Below the pieces are notes generated by a model that searched no databases, was not told the DNA's origin, and worked only from the letters and a program-made list of their open reading frames with translations. A stretch of 64,000 nt of DNA from JAFAFN01 sp963707555 (GTDB taxonomy: Bacteria; Actinomycetota; Acidimicrobiia; Acidimicrobiales; Microtrichaceae): contig CAVPQM010000002.1 of the NCBI GenBank assembly GCA_963707555.1, forward strand, positions 1 through 64,000, read 5' to 3'. Positions 1 to 8,513 of this stretch are shown one piece after another; positions within the stretch are counted from its first letter, which is position 1; each line of letters starts with the position of its first letter. A program made the translations under genes and the position numbers.

Positions 1-575
1 TGGAGTGGTGTGCGGATCCCGTCGAGCAGCAGCGACACGATCTCGTCCGAGTTCAGCGGGTCACCGCTGGCGAGCAGGGGGTGCGTCGAGGCGATGGTCA
101 GGCCGTGCAGCGCACGCGTGGCCCGCACGGTGTCGACCCGCAGGTGGTCGTGGTCGGGCTCGAAGATCTCGGCGAGCGCCGCGACCCGGGCGATCACCCG
201 GTCCTCGTTGGATCCGCCTCGACCCGTGGCGAAGCGTGGACCGAGCGCCGAGGCCATCTCGAAGACGGCACTCACCCGGCGACGGAGGGTCTCGACGGCC
301 TGGACGAGTCGCTCTTCGAGCGGGAGGGAGCGGTCGACGTCGCCGAGCGCGGCGACGAGCGGGGTGACGTCGGTGACCGCTTCGACGACGGCGTCGATCA
401 GCGCGTCCTTGTCGGCGAAGACCCGGAAGATCGTGCCTTCGGCGATGCCCGCGGCATCGGCGATCTGCCGGGTGGTGGCGGCGGTGCCGTACTCGAGCAG
501 CAGCGGGCGCGCCGCCGCGACGATGTGGGCACGTCGCTCCTCGGGCGGCAGCGCTTCGGCACGGGTCCTGGACAC
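1..575 (-). CDS. TetR-family transcriptional regulator (C-terminus beyond window)
   Basis: The reading frame opens with GTG at 575 and runs off the window start without a stop, giving at least 191 residues. An N-terminal helix-turn-helix of TetR type is visible (TTRQIADAAGIAEGTIFRVF, about residues 34-53), followed by an all-helical, variable ligand-binding region. A perfect 20-bp palindrome lies 18 bp upstream of the start, so autoregulation is likely. The divergent neighbour is separated by a hairpin. The ligand is unknown; proximity to an acyl-CoA dehydrogenase suggests fatty-acid metabolism, but that is inference. Confidence 0.85.
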   Translation of the reverse strand, partial: MSRTRAEALPPEERRAHIVAAARPLLLEYGTAATTRQIADAAGIAEGTIFRVFADKDALIDAVVEAVTDVTPLVAALGDVDRSLPLEERLVQAVETLRRRVSAVFEMASALGPRFATGRGGSNEDRVIARVAALAEIFEPDHDHLRVDTVRATRALHGLTIASTHPLLASGDPLNSDEIVSLLLDGIRTPL

Positions 576-592
576 GGCGACGAGAGTACACC

Positions 593-612
593 CTGAGTGA
601 GTACTCACTCAG
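593..612. promoter_or_regulatory. Perfect 20-bp palindrome, likely TetR operator
   Basis: CTGAGTGAGTACTCACTCAG is identical to its own reverse complement. It sits just upstream of the TetR gene starting at 575, where an autoregulatory operator would be. TetR dimers typically bind palindromes of this length. Confidence 0.75.
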
Positions 613-706
613 TCGCCGGACGGGCGGTGGTCAGAGGATTTTCGGATCCCACGATCCACTTGCAGGCGCAGCTTGTGACGAATCGTTAAGATGCGTGCCA
701 CAACCA

Positions 707-747
707 GTTCGTCGGGAGGGCCGTGATGGGGCACCCTCCCGACGAAC
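707..747 (-). terminator. Strong hairpin after acyl-CoA dehydrogenase gene
   Basis: Two perfect 14-nt arms (707-720 and 734-747, GTTCGTCGGGAGGG and its complement) enclose a 13-nt loop. The hairpin begins 20 bp past the stop codon of the minus-strand dehydrogenase gene. No U-tract follows, which is common for actinobacterial terminators. Confidence 0.75.
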
Positions 748-766
748 GGTTGAGTGAGGGGCGGGG

Positions 767-2103
767 TCAGGCGTTGCGGGGCAGCTCGTTGAACGGGACA
801 CCCTTGGTGTCGCCCGGCTCCTTGGGCAGCCCGAGCACGCGCTCGCCGATGATGTTGCGCTGGATCTGGTCGGTGCCGCCGTAGATGGGCGGAGCCTGGG
901 CGCACAGCGCGATGCCGGTGACCATCGCGAGGAACGGGTTGCCGGTGGCGTCGTCGATCGCGGCCTTCTGCTCCGGCGTGTAGGCGTGCAGCATGCCGGC
1001 AGGGCCGACGATGCGCAGGCCGAGGTCGCGGGTGAGCCGCATGATGTCGCTCATGCCGAGCTTGGCGAGGTTGCCGATGCCGGGGATGTCCTGCCCGGCC
1101 TTCTTGGCCGCCTTGAGGCGCAGGTTGTTGAAGCGGCCGATCTCGCCGAGGGTGTGCAGCTTGACCAGGTCCTGGCGGATGGTCGGGTCCTCGATCGAGC
1201 CGTTGCCCTTGGCCAGGTCGATCATCATCTTCGAGCCGATGCCACCGATCGGCGCGGCGCCGCCGCTGCGCTTCTTCTTGCGTGCCCGGAGCGGCCGACG
1301 AAGTCACCGGCACGCTTGTCGAGCTGGCCGGCGATGGTGCCCGGCGTCGCCGAGCCGGCGGCCGCGGAGCCACCGCCGACGCCGAGGCCGGAGCGCTCGT
1401 GCATGAGCGTCGTGTTGGCCACGGCCCAGCCGTTGTTCCGCCCGCCGATGATCGCGTCGTCGTGCACCTGCGCGTCGGTGAGGAACACCTCGTTGAACAT
1501 GGCGTGACCGGTCATCTCGACCAGCGGACGCACGTCGACGCCGTGCTGGTGCATGTCGATCGCGAACCAGGTGATGCCCTGGTGCTTGGGCAGCTCCGGG
1601 TCGGTGCGGGCGATGAGCATGCCGAGGTCGGCGATGGAACCGAACGAGGTCCACACCTTCTGACCGTTGACGATCCACTCGTCGCCGTCGAGCTCGGCCT
1701 TGCAGGTGAGACCGGCCAGGTCGGAGCCGGCGCCGGGCTCGCTGAAGAGCTGGCACCACGCCTTCTGGCCGGTGACGATGTCGCGGACGTACAGGTCGAT
1801 CTGCTCCTGGGTGCCGTGGGTCGCGATCGTCGGAGCGGCGAGCAGCAGGCCGAGCCCGCCCGGCGCCGACAGCGCACCGTGCGCCGCGATCTCGCTCTGG
1901 ACCCGCACGGCGTCGTTGCGGCCGAGGCCCTGGCCGTAGGCGTTGGTCGGCAGCCCCGGTGCGGACCAGCCGGCCAGGCCGAGGCGCTGCCACCACTCGC
2001 CGACGGTCAGGTCCGGGTCCCAGTTCTCCTCGAGCCAGGTGCGCAGCTCGTCGACGACGTCGTCGCCTCCGGCGGTCGCGGTGGTGTCCTTGGTCTCGCT
2101 CAC
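767..2103 (-). CDS. Acyl-CoA dehydrogenase (one frameshift)
   Basis: Two overlapping frames together make one acyl-CoA dehydrogenase-family flavoprotein of about 440 residues. The N-terminal part (2103 to about 1290) contains the FAD/substrate loop region WCQLFSEPGAGSDLAG and the beta-domain segment WIVNGQKVWTS. The C-terminal helical part (about 1290 to 767) ends with the typical IYGGTDQIQRNIIGERVLGL. Family members oxidise acyl-CoA thioesters at C2-C3 and pass electrons to ETF. A frameshift lies near 1240-1300. It lies downstream of the ferritin-like gene on the same strand with an 82-bp gap. Chain length and substrate cannot be told from sequence. Confidence 0.88.
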
Positions 2104-2185
2104 GTGCTCTCGTTCCCCCTGTGTCGACGACCCCGCAGGGCCGACCTGTTCGTCGTCGGTCCGGGCCCCACGACCCGCACCTCGC

Positions 2186-3277
2186 TCAGCTCGCCGCGTC
2201 GGCGGCGACCGCGTCGAGGGAACCGTACTCCTCGGTGGTGTCGGTCCAATCCTCGAACTGGATGATCCCGATGTCGGTGAAGCGGTCGCGCAGCCACCCG
2301 TCGCCGGCGTCGAGGATGCCGAGCTTGCGGCAGTTCGGGACGATCTTCGAGAACAACATGTTCTGGAAGAGCTCGTTGCCCTCGTTGTTCTCCTCCATGT
2401 ACGGGATGATCGCCTTGGGATCGACCCCCATGCGCTCCCAGACGTCCTGGGCGAAGAAGCGGTTGCGGAGCTGCAGTGCGGCTTCGAACGCGAACTCCTG
2501 GCGCTCCTTGATCTCGGCGGCGCCCAGCTGGGCGTAGTGCTCCTGCAGCGACAGCACGCCGAAGGCGACGTGGCGGGCCTCGTCGCTCATCACGTAGCGC
2601 AGCAGCTTCTTGAGCAGCGGCTCCTCGGTGAGCATGTGCATGAAGCCGAACGCCGCGAGCGCCAGGCCCTCGACCATGATCTGCATGCCCAGGTACGTGA
2701 TGTCCCAGCGGCCGTCGTTGACGATGTCGTCGAGCAGGGAACCGAGCTGCGGGCTGATCGGGTAGGTCCCGCCGAGCTTGTCCTCGGCGTAGCGGGCGAA
2801 GACCTCGACGTGTCGGGCCTCGTCCATCACCTGGGTGGCCGCGTAGTACTTGGCGTCGATCCACGGCACCGTCGAGGTGATCAGCCCGGTGCACACCAGC
2901 GCGCCCTGCTCGCCGTGGAGGAACTGCGACATCATCCACTTCTGCATCTCGATCGCGAACTGGTCCCACTCCTTGTCGGCCCAGTTGCTGACCGGTGTGC
3001 CGGGACGGTCGCGCAGCACCGAGAAGCGGCTCGACGCGGCGTTGAGCTCCGGACCGAGTCGCTCCAGGTCGACCACGGTGTCCCAGTCCAGGTCAGTCGA
3101 GCCGTTCCACTGCGAGGTCTTGGCCTTCTCGTAGAGCTTCACCAGCGCGGGCCGGCTGCGCCGGTAGTCCCAGGTCATCAGGACCTCGCTGTTGAGCTCG
3201 ATGGTGTGCACGATCTCGTCGAGATCGGCGCGCTCCATGACGATGTTCTCCGGAGCGTTCACGTCGGTGACGGTCAT
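2186..3277 (-). CDS. Ferritin-like di-iron carboxylate protein
   Basis: This 363-residue protein has a complete ferritin-like/R2-like di-iron ligand set: E123, the E153-x2-H156 pair in DEARHVE, E203, and the E233-x2-H236 pair in DEARHVAFG. Such proteins use O2 at a di-iron site for hydroxylation, desaturation or N-oxygenation. It starts at ATG 3277 behind a purine-rich GGGGGGA. The gene is co-directional with the acyl-CoA dehydrogenase, so a lipid or acyl-thioester substrate is plausible. I cannot separate an AurF-type N-oxygenase from a hydroxylase or desaturase. Confidence 0.8.
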   Translation of the reverse strand: MTVTDVNAPENIVMERADLDEIVHTIELNSEVLMTWDYRRSRPALVKLYEKAKTSQWNGSTDLDWDTVVDLERLGPELNAASSRFSVLRDRPGTPVSNWADKEWDQFAIEMQKWMMSQFLHGEQGALVCTGLITSTVPWIDAKYYAATQVMDEARHVEVFARYAEDKLGGTYPISPQLGSLLDDIVNDGRWDITYLGMQIMVEGLALAAFGFMHMLTEEPLLKKLLRYVMSDEARHVAFGVLSLQEHYAQLGAAEIKERQEFAFEAALQLRNRFFAQDVWERMGVDPKAIIPYMEENNEGNELFQNMLFSKIVPNCRKLGILDAGDGWLRDRFTDIGIIQFEDWTDTTEEYGSLDAVAADAAS

Positions 3278-3335
3278 GTCGGGTCCCCCCGGTCGGCTGG
3301 TGCTGGTCTGGCTGGTCTGACAGGTCTGACAGGTG

Positions 3336-3953
3336 CTAGGTCTGGCTGGTCCGGGTCGGTGTCGGCGGGCGACGGACGGCGGTGAGCATGCGCTCGATCA
3401 CGTCGGCCCACTCCTCCCGACCGATCGGATCGAGCCCGAGCGCGTCGGCGACCATGGCACCGAAGCCCACGATGGTCGTGAAGCGGGTGAGCGCCGCGGC
3501 GTCGATGGAGTCGTCGACCTGCCCGTCGGCCTGGCCCCGTTCGATGAGGTCATGCCGCTGGCGTTCGCTCTCGGAGACCGACACGGTGAGCGCCTTGGCG
3601 ACGTCGACGTCGCGCCGGGTGGCGACGATGATCTCCATGATCGGGCCGCTCAGCAGGTGACTCCGCTCGGGAAGGTGCAGGCCGAGACGACGGAACACCT
3701 CGATCGCGGACAACGTCGGCTCGGAGTCGATCAGATCGGTGAACGTCCCGGGGCCCTGCTCGCCGATCGCGGCGGTGAGCAGGTCGGCCTTCGAGTCGAA
3801 GTGGTTGTAGATCGCGCCCGTCGTCACGCCGGCCTCTCGAGCGATCTCGGCGACGCGGGTGCCGTCGTAGCCGCGCTCGGAGACGACTCGCATCGCCGCA
3901 GCGAGCAGTTGTTGCCGTGTCTCGTCGGAGCTGACCCCCGCCCGGCGACCCAT
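3336..3953 (-). CDS. TetR-family transcriptional regulator
   Basis: This is a 205-residue regulator with a clear N-terminal HTH (VAEIAREAGVTTGAIYNHF, about residues 29-47) and a C-terminal TetR-type helical domain. The start is placed at ATG 3953 (MGRRAGVSS); a longer start 27 bp upstream adds MDKQMN. It shares the strand with the ferritin-like and dehydrogenase genes, with only 58 bp between it and the ferritin-like gene start, so it probably controls or responds to that lipid-oxidation pair. Confidence 0.85.
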   Translation of the reverse strand: MGRRAGVSSDETRQQLLAAAMRVVSERGYDGTRVAEIAREAGVTTGAIYNHFDSKADLLTAAIGEQGPGTFTDLIDSEPTLSAIEVFRRLGLHLPERSHLLSGPIMEIIVATRRDVDVAKALTVSVSESERQRHDLIERGQADGQVDDSIDAAALTRFTTIVGFGAMVADALGLDPIGREEWADVIERMLTAVRRPPTPTRTSQT

Positions 3954-4134
3954 CCGAAGAACATAACAACTGTTCATTTGTTTGTCCATGGTCGGGCGGC
4001 GACGCACGTGTGATGGCCACGGCGTGGTGTGACGCTGCGATGACGCGGTTTGGCGCAGCGGTGAGATGGGTATGGCGCGCGCGTCGTGGTGTGCTCCTTC
4101 TCCGACCAGCAGCACCTCGACAGAGGGAGGCACC

Positions 4135-4398
4135 GTGAGCAGCCCCCGAGACCCCGTTCGGGGCAAGCCCCCGAGGGTGATCCACACCGACAAGCCGAGT
4201 GCACGCCAGTGGCTGCACGCAGCGACCGGTGACCGTGAGGCCGAGGCCAGAGCGCTGGCCGAGCGGGCCGGCATCAGCCTGTACGCGGCGCGCAAGGCGG
4301 TGAACCGAGCCCACGGCGAGAGCGTGGAGCGGGTGCACACGAAGCGTGATCTGGCCAGCCCGGCCGACGCGCGCCAGGTCGACGACGAACGCCCCTGA
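4135..4398 (+). CDS. Small basic protein, unknown function
   Basis: The 87-residue reading frame starts at GTG 4135, preceded by GAGGGAGG at 4123-4130. The middle (EARALAERAGISLYAARKAV) reads like a short helix-turn-helix, and both ends are charged and probably disordered. I do not recognise a family. A DNA-binding role is only suggested by the HTH-like stretch and basic character. Confidence 0.55.
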   Translation: MSSPRDPVRGKPPRVIHTDKPSARQWLHAATGDREAEARALAERAGISLYAARKAVNRAHGESVERVHTKRDLASPADARQVDDERP

Positions 4399-4452
4399 CG
4401 CCCGGCGTGACCCGGAGAGCGTCCTCGCTCGGCCCTCTTCGCCCGGACTCCC

Positions 4453-4471
4453 ACCTGACGGATCGTCAGGT
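4453..4471. promoter_or_regulatory. Inverted repeat upstream of luciferase-like gene
   Basis: ACCTGACG-GAT-CGTCAGGT is a perfect 8-bp inverted repeat with a 3-bp centre. It lies 52 bp upstream of the start at 4523. The compact symmetry suits a TetR- or GntR-type operator better than a terminator. Confidence 0.5.
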
Positions 4472-4522
4472 ACCGCCGTGAGTCGGATACGGTCGCCGCT
4501 GCGACCGATCGAGGGGGCCGAC

Positions 4523-5400
4523 ATGAGATTCTGCTACGCCGAGGCGATGACCGATCCGGCGTTCTACGCGCCCGCTGGCGCGGGCGGCCGAGGACGCAGG
4601 GTACGACTCGTTCCTCATCCCGGACTCGGTGGCCTACCCCGAGCACTCGGACTCGCTCTACCCCTTCAACCCCGACGGCTCACGGGAGTTCCTCGACGGC
4701 AAGCCGTTCCTCGAACCGTTCGCACTGATCTCGGCGCTCGGCATGGTGACCGAGCGACTGCGGTTCACGGTGTCGGTGTTGAAGCTGCCGATCCGCCACC
4801 CGTTGCACGTCGCCAAGCTCGCCTCGAGTGCGGCGGTGCTCTCGGGCAACCGGTTGACCCTCGGGGTGGGTGTCAGCCCGTGGCCCGAGGACTTCGAGAT
4901 CACCGGCACCCCGTGGGCGTGGCGCGGCAAGCGCATGGACGAGAGCATCGACGTGCTGCAGGGCCTCCTCACCGGCGAGTTCCACGAGTACCACGGCGAG
5001 GCCTGGGACATGCCGTCGGTGAAGATCGCGCCGGTGCCGACCGAGCCGATCCCGCTGCTCGTCGGCGGCCACTCCGAGGCAGCGCTGCGACGGGCGGCCC
5101 GCCTCGACGGGTGGATCCACGGCGGCGGCGAGCACGACGACCTGCCGACGATGATCGCCCGACTCCACGAGCTACGCGCCGAGCTCGAGCGCAGCGACGA
5201 GCCCTTCGAGATCCAGGTGATCAGCGCGGACGCCGTACAGCGTCGACGGGCTGCGCCAGCTCGAGGAGCAGGGTGTCACCGAGGTGATCGTCGGGTTCCG
5301 TTGGCCCTACGAGGTCGGGTCGGACCAGCAGCCGCTCCAGGAGAAGATCGACCACCTGCGGCGTTACGCCGAGGGCACGATGGCGGCGTTCACCGGCTGA
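4523..5400 (+). CDS. LLM-class (F420-type) oxidoreductase, two frameshifts
   Basis: Joining three frames gives one luciferase-like monooxygenase-fold protein of about 290 residues. It shows DSVAYPEHSDSLYPF near the N-terminus, TLGVGVSPWPEDFEITG in the central barrel and IPLLVGGHSEAALRRAARLD, a typical late segment of the family. These enzymes use coenzyme F420 or FMN; the substrate is unknown. The start is ATG 4523 after GAGGGGG. Frameshifts lie near 4575 and 5238, each removable by one base, with the stop at 5398-5400. A second member of the family is encoded at 49048-49983. Confidence 0.82.
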
Positions 5401-5457
5401 TCGCCCGGACTCGGCGCTACGTCGGGTCGTCGCCGGTCGGGCCGCAGATCCGGGGCG

Positions 5458-5983
5458 TCAGGTCGGGATGCACTGGTCGTTCAGCCAGGCCGTCACCCGA
5501 TCGTTGGCGTCCGCGAGCTCGCTGGCACCGAATCCGCCCATCAGTTCGGTGGCAGCGGCGGACGCCTCCTGATCGCCGCCCTTGATCGCGTCCCAGTCGA
5601 TCTCGCCGGCCGAGGCAGCGAGCGCTGCGTAGCCCTCTGCCATGGTCGTGACGTCTTCGGCGATCTCGTCGGGAGCATTCTGCTCGGCGGCCTTCAGCGC
5701 CTCGGCGTAGGCCTGGAACTGCGGGCCGGGGTTCGAGCCGTCGGCGAACGCCGCCAGCATCTGCTGGACGTCGAGACTCATGAACGCCTCGCGCAGGTCG
5801 TCGCACTCGGGCGAGATGACCGGACTCCTGCGACGAGTCGCCCGAGGTGGTCGTCGTCGCCTGCTCGACGGCCTGCCCGGTCGTGGTCGTGTTCGCGGAG
5901 TCGTCGCCACCCCCGCAACCGCTGACCGACAGGACGAGCGCACCGGCGGCGACGACGGGCAGCATCAGGTGACGCGGGGACAT
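5458..5983 (-). CDS. Secreted lipoprotein, unknown function (one frameshift)
   Basis: The N-terminus from ATG 5983 is a classic lipoprotein signal: a basic start, a hydrophobic core and a lipobox ending LSVSGC, then a Thr/Ser-rich linker. After a frameshift near 5825 the mature domain continues as an acidic helical region (CDDLREAFMSLDVQQML) to the stop at 5458. Two cysteines, near the start and end of the mature domain, could form a disulfide. I recognise no family; it is probably an extracytoplasmic substrate-binding or structural lipoprotein. Confidence 0.7.
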
Positions 5984-6132
5984 GGTGTGAGGAGCTCCTG
6001 CGAGGTCGCGGACGGCGGAAGGTGCTGCTCGACCCTAGTGAGCACCCGCTGCACTCGATGCACTGCTGTCAGGAAGCGTCGCTGCGAGGCGGACGGGAAG
6101 CGTCGCGGCGGCCCCGGTGGCAGGCTGAGGCG

Positions 6133-6462
6133 ATGAGTGACCCCGACGGATCGACGAATCCGGCCGACGCCACCCACCGGGGCCTGGCCACGGCGCTCCC
6201 GGACGGCCTCGAGCTGCAGCGGGTGACCGACGTGTTCGACGCCGAGTCGGTGCCCCGTGGGCTGTTGCGTGCCCACCAGATCGCGCAGGGCGTGTGGGGG
6301 CGCCTCGTCGTGGTCGCAGGCACCGTGCACTTCGTCTGGGAGGACGACCCCGACCACCCGGTGCGCCTGGCCACGGGCGACTCGGTCGTCGTGCCACCGT
6401 TGCGTCGACACCACGTCGAGCTCGGCGACGACGCCCGCTTCTCCGTCGAGTTCCATCGCTGA
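6133..6462 (+). CDS. YeaR/TehB-like cupin-fold protein (DUF1971)
   Basis: This 109-residue protein starts at ATG 6133. The motifs DVFDAESVPRGLLRAHQIA and GVWGRLVVVAGTVHF, and the C-terminal VVPPLRRHHVELGDDARF, match the DUF1971 beta-barrel found in YeaR and attached to TehB tellurite-resistance methyltransferases. The biochemical role is not settled; YeaR is induced by nitrate and nitric oxide in enterobacteria. It lies 12 bp upstream of the UPF0126 gene and is probably cotranscribed with it. Confidence 0.75.
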   Translation: MSDPDGSTNPADATHRGLATALPDGLELQRVTDVFDAESVPRGLLRAHQIAQGVWGRLVVVAGTVHFVWEDDPDHPVRLATGDSVVVPPLRRHHVELGDDARFSVEFHR

Positions 6463-6474
6463 GGGCGGCTCTGG

Positions 6475-7149
6475 GTGCGCGACGGTCTGACGCTCCTGCT
6501 CGTCCTCGAGCTCGCCGGAACGTTCGTGTTCGGCCTGAACGGTGCGCTGACCGCGATGGAGGCCGAGGAGCTCGACCTCGTGGGGGTGGTGGTGCTCGGC
6601 ACCATGACGGCGCTCGGCGGTGGGATCACGCGGGACATCCTCATCGGGGAACTGCCGCCCGCCTCGTTCAGCGACTGGCGGTATCTGGCGATGGCCACGC
6701 TCAGCTCGGTCCTGGCGTTCATCAGCCTCCGTGTCCTGACGAGGCCGCTCCCGAGGGCCCTCCGCCTCATCAACGTCTTCGATGCAGCGGGTCTCGCGCT
6801 CTTCTGCGTCACCGGAACCACGGTTGCGCTGGCAGCGGGACTGGAGCCATTCCAGGCGACGCTGCTCGGCAGCGATCACCGCCGTCGGGGGCGGCACCAT
6901 CCGCGACGTCGTCATCCGTCGAGTTCCCACCGTGCTCACCAGCGGCCTGTACGCCGTTCCGGCCCTCGTCGGCGCGGCGCTGACCGCGGCAGCGTTCACG
7001 AACGGCTTCCACACCGACGTCGCTGCCGTCGGGGCAGCGCTCATCTGCTTCGCCATCCGGCTCACCGGTGTCCGATACGACCTGCACCTGCCCCGTTCCC
7101 GCATGGGCGGCGATCCGGACCGCGGACACCTGGTGCGCTGGCACCGTGA
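6475..7149 (+). CDS. UPF0126/TRIC-like membrane protein (frameshifted)
   Basis: From GTG 6475 the frame encodes a hydrophobic protein with about seven membrane segments in two repeats. Each repeat carries the family signature: TALGGGITRDILIG in the first and TAVGGGTIRDVVI in the second. Members of UPF0126 are bacterial relatives of trimeric intracellular cation channels. A frameshift near 6870 is needed to read both halves. The second frame stays open past the expected end, so the stop is not certain and a second error near 7080-7150 is likely. Confidence 0.72.
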   Translation: MRDGLTLLLVLELAGTFVFGLNGALTAMEAEELDLVGVVVLGTMTALGGGITRDILIGELPPASFSDWRYLAMATLSSVLAFISLRVLTRPLPRALRLINVFDAAGLALFCVTGTTVALAAGLEPFQATLLGSDHRRRGRHHPRRRHPSSSHRAHQRPVRRSGPRRRGADRGSVHERLPHRRRCRRGSAHLLRHPAHRCPIRPAPAPFPHGRRSGPRTPGALAP

Positions 7150-7168
7150 CCCACCCCGTGCCGGCGGG

Positions 7169-8141
7169 TCAGTTCTGCATGTTGACCTGCTGGCCCTGCA
7201 CCAGGGCGAAGTGGGCGAGCTCGCCGCCGTCGAGGTCGTGGTGGTGCATGTCCACCCCGGTGATCTGACTGTTCTCGTAGGTCCGGTAGTAGTAGATGCC
7301 CTTGTCGATGTTGCAGCACGAGGAGTAGATGGTGATCTCGTAGCGATCACCGACGCTCACGCAACCTCGCTGCTGAGCGACGGACCCGAGGATCTGGAAG
7401 AACTGACTGATCGATTCGGACTCCGTGTCGCCCGAGACGGAGTTCACCTTGGTGAAGCACGCCTTGACGAAGCGGGACGCCGAGGACAGATCGCCCGGCA
7501 GGCCGATCGCTCCCATTCCTCGGCTGTAGGTGTCCAGGTCCAGCGACTTCGAGAAGTGGTTCTCGGGCGGATCCGTCGACATGGACACGAAGTCGTTCAG
7601 ACGGAAGCGCTGGATGTCGAACGTCGGGTTGTTGGTCAGCACGCCCACGTCGTTGTCGTAGACCTTCAAGCCGTCGGCCACGGACTCCACGGTGATGGAT
7701 GCGTCACGGTCGGCGATGATCCAGTGCAGCGGCGAGAGCGGGAACTGCTCGCTGAACGAGACGTCGAGCAGGTTCAGCCCCTCGAGGGCACCCTTGACGT
7801 CGTCGATCGATCTCGCACTGGCCGAGGATCCACGGGATGAACTCGAACGGCGTGATGTTCGTCGCGCCGTCGGCTTCGGGGAAGTAGACCGCGTTCTCCG
7901 GGAAGTTCAGCCCCGCCATGCTGAGCCCGTGCTCGTTGGTCGCGTCGTAGTACAGCGGGTAGCCGTCAGCGACGGTGGCCATGCCGATCATCGCGTGGTG
8001 GGTCCGCAACGGTTCGGCTCTCCGGAACTCGAACTCGAAGTTCCGGGGCGTGATCGTCACCCCCTCACCGAAGGAGACTTCGAGATCCAGGTTCCGACCG
8101 AAGTAGTGGTCGCTGGTCGTCAAGGTCGCTGCAGTGCACAC
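7169..8141 (-). CDS. Choloylglycine/bile-salt-hydrolase-like Ntn hydrolase (one frameshift)
   Basis: Two frames join near 7815 into one protein of about 324 residues starting MCTAAT. Cys2 would be the N-terminal nucleophile after Met removal. Other family residues are present: R16 and D19 in FGRNLDL, an Asn in ATNEHGLSMAGLN, the NNPTFDIQ segment, and an Arg in LPGDLSSASRF. The family hydrolyses amide bonds of conjugated bile salts, penicillin V or acyl-homoserine lactones. It is a single gene facing the UPF0126 gene. The substrate cannot be assigned; in an environmental actinobacterium an acylase acting on AHLs or lipoamino acids is as plausible as bile salts. Confidence 0.85.
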
Positions 8142-8278
8142 GGGACGCCTCCGCCCCTTCGGCGCATCATCCGAGAGGTGATGTCGACCGTAGAACTCGT
8201 TGCGGACGCTCGCAAGGGTTCCTGGGCTCCACGGGCCTCCGACCCTGCACGGTGGGGCTCGTTCCGGACGCCGGACAG

Positions 8279-8313
8279 CGACACGACCCCCGCCGAGGGC
8301 GGGGGTCGTGTCG
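8279..8313 (-). terminator. Perfect 16-bp hairpin after tRNA-Val
   Basis: Arms 8279-8294 and 8298-8313 (CGACACGACCCCCGCC and its complement) pair fully around GAG. The hairpin lies 6 bp past the 3' end of the minus-strand tRNA gene, as expected for its terminator. Confidence 0.85.
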
Positions 8314-8318
8314 TTCGG

Positions 8319-8392
8319 TGGGCGTACACAGACTTGAACTGTGGACCTCTGCCGTGTGAAGGCAGCGCTCTAGCCAGCTGAGCTATACGCCC
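8319..8392 (-). tRNA. tRNA-Val (anticodon CAC)
   Basis: The 74-nt sequence folds into a full cloverleaf: a 7-bp acceptor (GGGCGTA/TACGCCC), D-arm GCTC/GAGC, anticodon stem CTGCC/GGCAG with loop TTCACAC, and T-arm CACAG-TTCAAGT-CTGTG. The anticodon CAC reads GUG (valine). CCA is not encoded; the next bases are CCG. Confidence 0.96.
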
Positions 8393-8513
8393 GTGAGGGC
8401 GACACTCTAGCGGCGCACGGGCTCCACGGCGAACACGCGCCGTGCTCCCCCGGCGACCCCGCTCCCCCGACGCTCCGGCTCCCCCCGGCCCACCTGATCG
8501 CCCACCCGTTCGC

